A DNA stretch of 50,382 bases from Microvirga arabica (GTDB taxonomy: Bacteria; Pseudomonadota; Alphaproteobacteria; Rhizobiales; Beijerinckiaceae): contig NZ_JAFBID010000041.1 of the NCBI RefSeq assembly GCF_016811235.1, forward strand, positions 1-50,382. The letters run 5' to 3'. Every line of letters begins with the position of its first letter. Position 1 is the stretch's first letter. Positions 46,026 to 50,382 of this stretch are shown here, piece by piece. Made by a program: the position numbers and the translations under genes. Under the pieces are notes generated by a model that had not been told where the DNA came from, did no database searches, and worked only from the letters and a program-made list of their open reading frames with translations.

Positions 46026-47087
46026 TTAAGATACTTCCGATAGATAAACTATGCCATGACGGTGGATCGACTTGTTTATCGCCTGAACGACAAGCATGTT
46101 CTTGTAACCATCACGTGCAGACACTTTGGGCATGGCGTTGGTATGGATGACGTCAACGAAATGATCAAGCTGACGCCTTAGAGGGTCATCAGGAATAAAG
46201 TCTAGCTCTTCTTCTTCGAATGGTGACCACCAAGAGGGTTCCAAATTCCCGGAGTAATATCGGACACGCATGCTAGGAAAATCGAGGGACCCATTGGAAC
46301 CGGCGAAATGGTAACAATCACTCGCTGGGTAGTGGGGATACTTTCGGTTTTCACCGCTAGTCATCTCCCAACTTTTGTTACTGGCAGCGACATCGGACAA
46401 TAAGAAACTTCCAAGAGCGCCGCTGGTAAATCGCAGCGTGATTGCTACGGTGTCTTCAACTTCAAATCCCCGTACCGAGTTTGAAGCGTCTGCGAACACG
46501 CTAGCGATCTCTCCGAACAGAAGTCGCATAATCCCAATTTCGTGAATAAGATTGATTAGAAGCGGACCACCGCCCATTCGCGTGCGCCAAGGTCCATCCA
46601 AAAAGTACTGAGTGGGTTTATGAAACAGTGCTGAACCTTGCAGTGCTACAGGTCGCCCAAATTCCACTGACCGCAGGAATTTCTCAGCAGCTTCCAGTAA
46701 TGTACTATATGTCCGATGGTGCCCAACAAGAATAGGAATTCCAGTTTGTTCCGAGAGGTCGGCCAAGTCACGCGCCGATTCCAATGTATCTGTAACCGGC
46801 TTTTCTACAAGCGCCGGAATACCATTTTGGACGCAAACTGTCGCCTGCTCTGCGTGAAAGTTGTTGGGAGAACTGATTATGACTCCGTCAAAATTGTCCG
46901 ACGTGAGAGCTTCTCCAATATCCTTGAAGAGTGGCACCTCTAACGATTGACAAAAGGTTAGGTTAGGCTCAGAGGGAGGAGCCACAACACCGCCCAGGTG
47001 GCACTTGGGGTGGTTTGATAGAAGCTCTGCATGCTGGCGACCGATAAGCCCAGGTCCCGACAATAAGATGTTAAGCTGACGTGTCAT
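46026..47087 (-). CDS. Gfo/Idh/MocA family oxidoreductase of the amino-sugar set
   Basis: 353 residues. Rossmann start NILLSGPGLIGRQHAELL, SSPNNFHAEQA, the EKPVTDTLESA motif with conserved lysine, LVGHHRTYS, and GGGPLLINLIHEIG with the His that usually assists catalysis. It is followed by the ATP-grasp gene (22-base gap) and then the DegT gene, so it probably oxidises or reduces a sugar ring carbon ahead of transamination. It differs clearly from the two Gfo/Idh proteins of the sugar uptake locus. Substrate unknown. Confidence 0.85.
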   Translation of the reverse strand: MTRQLNILLSGPGLIGRQHAELLSNHPKCHLGGVVAPPSEPNLTFCQSLEVPLFKDIGEALTSDNFDGVIISSPNNFHAEQATVCVQNGIPALVEKPVTDTLESARDLADLSEQTGIPILVGHHRTYSTLLEAAEKFLRSVEFGRPVALQGSALFHKPTQYFLDGPWRTRMGGGPLLINLIHEIGIMRLLFGEIASVFADASNSVRGFEVEDTVAITLRFTSGALGSFLLSDVAASNKSWEMTSGENRKYPHYPASDCYHFAGSNGSLDFPSMRVRYYSGNLEPSWWSPFEEEELDFIPDDPLRRQLDHFVDVIHTNAMPKVSARDGYKNMLVVQAINKSIHRHGIVYLSEVS

Positions 47088-47295
47088 TTAAGAGAGCCCA
47101 TTTCCGGATTGCCTGCGAAGTTGATTGTACGTCTTGTGACTCTATTCACTGCGCATGCGCAACTTTATCGCACGGTTGTGGCCATTCATTTTCAATCGAT
47201 CTCGCTCGCATAGGATATTGCGCTTTGATATCTGCCAAGATCTCTATTCCTAAGGAATAATACAACTCGCTAGTTCGCCAAAGCGAGTTGGCCAA

Positions 47296-49119
47296 CTATA
47301 GGCGGATCCCACTATGGCTCGTCATATGAAGCGGATAGTACTCAAAATCCCTCCTAATCAGCTTCAGTACCCGATGGATGTAGTCTTCCTTCGAATAAAG
47401 ACGGTGGTACAAGTCGATCATCGCTTTATTTGCAGATTGATAGGCTGAATAGCTATTTTCTAGGTATTTTATCCTGTCAACGATATTGTTCTCCATATCC
47501 TCACCAGACGAAAAAATGTTCTTGAAATGGAGCATATCGGGCGAGGGAAAAAATTCATCATTATAAACTGCGAAACCGACACCACCTTGGTGGATTGGTT
47601 GCGCCAGATAACCATCGAAGCCTTCTCCGAAGGTGATCGAGAACCTGCAGCGCGTCGCTAAGTCCATGTACTCATCAAACGTGACGTCTCGTATTTCTCT
47701 TAAAGTATAGTCTGGAAGATGCTCACGAAGTCTTGCGAGCGTTGATTCTCGCCAAGGAGAGTCGTCGGGAGAGTAGATAATCAACTTATCCTTGTCTTGG
47801 AAAGAAAGTGGTTCGTACCCACTTAGATCAGTATAAGCTGGGAGAAGAAGAGTAGGCAGATCATACTTGTCCGCAAATTTCTGACTGAAATAGGCATGGT
47901 GCGCAACAGATTGCGATATGCCATCAGCGATGCTTCTCAAATCAGTGAAATCCTCCTTCTCGGGCATTATATCGGTCTTCTGGTTCAGAATGTTTACAAA
48001 AAGTCGTTCACGTGACCTGAGGTAGTGCATCATGTCATGATCGATAGACCTAACAAATCCAGGTGCCGCGTACTCTGGAATATGAATATATACCGTCTTG
48101 GCAGCGCGGCACCTTTGCAACTGCTCGAACCTGAAGACATCTTCACTGTTTCTGAAATTTTTTTGTCTCGTGTAGGTGACGTTGCTCCTCGTCGGACGCG
48201 TCATCAGTAAGACAAAATATTCATGCTTAAACCGAAGATTATATACCGTCTTGGCGATCGAAAAAAATGAATAGATCCCTCCGCTCATTGTGTTGTGCTC
48301 AGGAATCAGAATCACCATGACGTTTTCAGCAGACTCGGCGGCGAGAGGAAATGTTTGATCCTGGACCGAGTGGAAGGCGTACGCGTGATCGAAATCACTT
48401 GGCAATCTTCCAGAAGATGCGCTCCGAGGCTCCAGCGGCCGCCCTTCTCTTAAACCAAATTCGATATAATGTGTGAATGGCTCCAGACCGGAAGCTGCAA
48501 CATCAGGATTGCTCGCCAAGTAGCCCTTGACGCTGAAATTCGGTGTGGGATTACGCCCCTCCTTCCAGCCGAACTGAAGATAGTGATCAAGGGGATCAGC
48601 CTCCTGGGCCTTAACGTCAGGATTGGTCTCAAGATACCAATCTCCAGCGAAAAACATCCTTACATCTGGCTTTCGGATAATATCCGAACTTCCGTCTAAC
48701 GACTCGGCGGCGAGAGGAAATGTTTGATCCTGGACCGAGTGGAAGGCGTACGCGTGATCGAAATCACTTGGCAATCTTCCAGAAGATGCGCTCCGAGGCT
48801 CCAGCGGCCGCCCTTCTCTTAAACCAAATTCGATATAATGTGTGAATGGCTCCAGACCGGAAGCTGCAACATCAGGATTGCTCGCCAAGTAGCCCTTGAC
48901 GCTGAAATTCGGTGTGGGATTACGCCCCTCCTTCCAGCCGAACTGAAGATAGTGATCAAGGGGATCAGCCTCCTGGGCCTTAACGTCAGGATTGGTCTCA
49001 AGATACCAATCTCCAGCGAAAAACATCCTTACATCTGGCTTTCGGATAGTATCCGAACTTTCACCGACTTCCTGCCTTTGACCTATCTTTCGCCTGATTT
49101 TGGCCAGCAAATCATTCAT
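47296..49119 (-). CDS. Glycosyltransferase-like protein with duplicated N-terminal NPDV repeats
   Basis: 607 residues from the ATG at 49119; GGAG lies ten bases upstream, and a TTG start at 49164 is less likely. Residues ~25-270 contain two near-identical 123-residue blocks, each with two NPDV-type repeats (YLETNPDV..., HYLQFGWKEGRNP; YLASNPDV..., HYIEFGLREGRP) and a Ser/Asp-rich linker. Residues ~275-607 look like a GT-B glycosyltransferase of the WsaF/rhamnan type: VMVILIPEHNTMSGGIYSFF at the start, IYSPDDSPWRES, then FSITFGEGFDGYLAQPIHQG, a nucleotide-sugar-site-like segment. No signal peptide or membrane helix, so cytoplasmic. The GT call rests on fold-like patterns. Confidence 0.75.
   Translation of the reverse strand: MNDLLAKIRRKIGQRQEVGESSDTIRKPDVRMFFAGDWYLETNPDVKAQEADPLDHYLQFGWKEGRNPTPNFSVKGYLASNPDVAASGLEPFTHYIEFGLREGRPLEPRSASSGRLPSDFDHAYAFHSVQDQTFPLAAESLDGSSDIIRKPDVRMFFAGDWYLETNPDVKAQEADPLDHYLQFGWKEGRNPTPNFSVKGYLASNPDVAASGLEPFTHYIEFGLREGRPLEPRSASSGRLPSDFDHAYAFHSVQDQTFPLAAESAENVMVILIPEHNTMSGGIYSFFSIAKTVYNLRFKHEYFVLLMTRPTRSNVTYTRQKNFRNSEDVFRFEQLQRCRAAKTVYIHIPEYAAPGFVRSIDHDMMHYLRSRERLFVNILNQKTDIMPEKEDFTDLRSIADGISQSVAHHAYFSQKFADKYDLPTLLLPAYTDLSGYEPLSFQDKDKLIIYSPDDSPWRESTLARLREHLPDYTLREIRDVTFDEYMDLATRCRFSITFGEGFDGYLAQPIHQGGVGFAVYNDEFFPSPDMLHFKNIFSSGEDMENNIVDRIKYLENSYSAYQSANKAMIDLYHRLYSKEDYIHRVLKLIRRDFEYYPLHMTSHSGIRL
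48332..49060 (-). repeat. In-frame tandem duplication, two units of period 369 bp
   Basis: 48332-48691 and 48701-49060 match with one visible difference (48680 A, 49049 G). The period of 369 is 123 codons, so the reading frame is preserved. The nearly perfect match means the duplication is recent. Confidence 0.95.
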
Positions 49120-49726
49120 TGGAGCCGTCTCCGTAGCTCGTGCTATGGTAAGTATGCATAGCAAAATTTTGTGTGGGGTCCTTTACACACGATTCCATAA
49201 CCACGCCAGACGTTTCGTGAACATGAACAGCTGTTGATCTCGGATGTTGATAACGGGTGAACAGCATCGGGTGGCAGCGACGTCTCCGACGCCGCTGACC
49301 TTCTCCCTGGAATTTGGACCAGCCAAAATGAAAATTGTTCCGTAATGTCTCCCGGTTGGGAGAAGAGGAAAGGCCATGCAGGTGTCCAGGTTCTCAGAGC
49401 ATCAGACTTACCGGGCATGTTTGCCAAGAGCACAGCCGATGTCGCTCAGCGATGTGCGAGTTTTGCACTGAGTCCAGAGTTCCCTTTTCTGCTCTGCTGA
49501 TAAGCCCGGCTGCCCGTTGCGCGCGATCGAATATCCTTCAGACAATGAAAAATCGCTCCCCGGGCGCTGACCTGTTGAGTACATCGCTGTGGGATGACGT
49601 AATCGTCGCACCGACGCGCGCTCGCTATCTATTCGTCTTTTTTATTTGATTGTGTATAGGTGCCGTTTCATGCCGCTTGTTGCGGCGCACGATGAGCATT
49701 GAAGAAAGGACACGGGGGTAAGTGTC
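49120..49726. other. Divergent intergenic region before the DAHP synthase gene
   Basis: About 600 bases with no gene-like ORF. It must contain promoters for both flanking genes. A T-rich run with TTGATTGTGTATAGGT at about 49648-49663 lies roughly 65 bases before the synthase start and is a possible core promoter. No attenuator or leader peptide was recognised. Confidence 0.4.
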
Positions 49727-50382
49727 ATGACTGAGCGGTGGACGCCCGACAGCTGGAGAAACAAGCCGATCCAGCAGGTTCCAGCCTATCCGGACCTTGA
49801 GGCGCTTGAGAGCGTCGAGCAGCAGCTCGCCGGCTTTCCTCCGCTTGTCTTTGCCGGCGAGGCCCGCAAGCTGAAGAAGACCCTGGCCAAGGTCGCCAAA
49901 GGCGAGGCCTTCCTGCTCCAGGGCGGCGATTGCGCCGAGAGCTTCGCCGAGCATTCGGCCGACAACATCCGCGATTTCTTCCGCCTGTTCCTGCAGATGG
50001 CCGTGGTGCTCACCTATGCGGGCGGCTCGCCCGTGGTGAGGGTCGGCCGCGTGGCTGGCCAGTTTGCCAAGCCGCGTTCGGCTCCGACCGAGACCATCGA
50101 CGGCGTCGAGCTGCCGAGCTACCGGGGCGACATCATCAGCGACATCGCCTTCACGCCCGAGGCCCGCACGCCCGATCCGCGCCGCCAGCTCATGGCCTAC
50201 CGCCAGTCGGCCGCGACGCTCAACCTGATCCGCGCCTTTGCGACCGGCGGTTACGCCAATCTCGAGAACGCCCATCGCTGGATGCTCGGCTTCGTGAAGG
50301 ATTCACCGCAATCCTCGCGCTATAGCGAGCTGGCCGAGCGGATCACCGAGAGCATCAACTTCATGCGGGCCATCGGGATCGA
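49727..50382 (+). CDS. Class II 3-deoxy-7-phosphoheptulonate (DAHP) synthase, 5' part
   Basis: The ATG at 49727 opens a frame that runs off the window end; 218 codons are visible of an expected ~460. The sequence is that of plant-like class II DAHP synthases: [40 protein letters not shown] (metal-site Cys), [20 protein letters not shown], and [19 protein letters not shown]. It condenses phosphoenolpyruvate and erythrose 4-phosphate, the first step of aromatic amino acid synthesis. This is core metabolism, so the accessory polysaccharide region probably ends just before it. GC content returns to a high and even level here. Confidence 0.93.
   Translation, partial: MTERWTPDSWRNKPIQQVPAYPDLEALESVEQQLAGFPPLVFAGEARKLKKTLAKVAKGEAFLLQGGDCAESFAEHSADNIRDFFRLFLQMAVVLTYAGGSPVVRVGRVAGQFAKPRSAPTETIDGVELPSYRGDIISDIAFTPEARTPDPRRQLMAYRQSAATLNLIRAFATGGYANLENAHRWMLGFVKDSPQSSRYSELAERITESINFMRAIGI

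Overview
The window is high-GC chromosomal DNA of a Gram-negative bacterium. Its gene style suggests an alphaproteobacterium of the Hyphomicrobiales, perhaps a Methylobacteriaceae genus such as Microvirga or Methylobacterium. That placement is inferred from gene content (CUT1 sugar transporter set, class II DAHP synthase, IS630/IS256/IS66 debris, NPDV-type repeats) and not from a marker gene.

Layout. (1) 1-8350 is an insertion-sequence graveyard: fragments of IS66-, IS630- and IS256-type transposases. Between them lie a short AT-rich run of small hypothetical genes (339-1560) and a two-gene unit with a tyrosine recombinase (4101-6291), which suggests the edge of a genomic island. (2) 8435-16940 is a sugar uptake and catabolism locus. 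A leftward operon encodes a binding protein, two permeases, an ATPase, a xylose-isomerase-like protein and a Gfo/Idh dehydrogenase. A LacI-type regulator and a second Gfo/Idh dehydrogenase are divergent from it, and a perfect 14-bp palindrome lies in the shared promoter region. (3) 17229-21393 holds surface-sugar genes: a phosphohexomutase, a rhamnosyltransferase-like GT2 and a UDP-GlcNAc-type 6-dehydrogenase. (4) 21394-24041 is sparse: two small genes and a helicase remnant.

(5) 24242-33501 is the most striking part. Five consecutive genes encode proteins without an N-terminal signal peptide: a PL7 alginate lyase, a CAP/SCP-domain protein, a protein with a phospholipase A2-like N-terminus, an AlgE-type mannuronan C5-epimerase and an RTX-bearing M10 metalloprotease. 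All five end in tandem copies of one ~38-residue repeat (YL..NPDV..AG..PL.HY, then GW.EGR.P), and each array closes with a variant last unit (G-I/Y-YEGR) at the extreme C terminus. In the epimerase this array stands where Azotobacter enzymes carry RTX R-modules. The same repeat appears, N-terminally and freshly duplicated, in a glycosyltransferase-like protein at 47296-49119. I read it as a shared glycan-binding or export/retention module for an exported set of polysaccharide- and envelope-acting proteins.

(6) 34017-49119 is an exopolysaccharide/O-antigen region. It holds rmlBCDA (dTDP-L-rhamnose), a membrane GT2, an SMR/ArnE-like carrier, methyltransferases, a polytopic GT-C-like protein, and a leftward run of Gfo/Idh, ATP-grasp, DegT aminotransferase and FkbM genes that may build an N-acylated amino sugar. 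(7) The window ends inside a class II DAHP synthase gene of the shikimate pathway. No rRNA, tRNA or CRISPR array was recognised.
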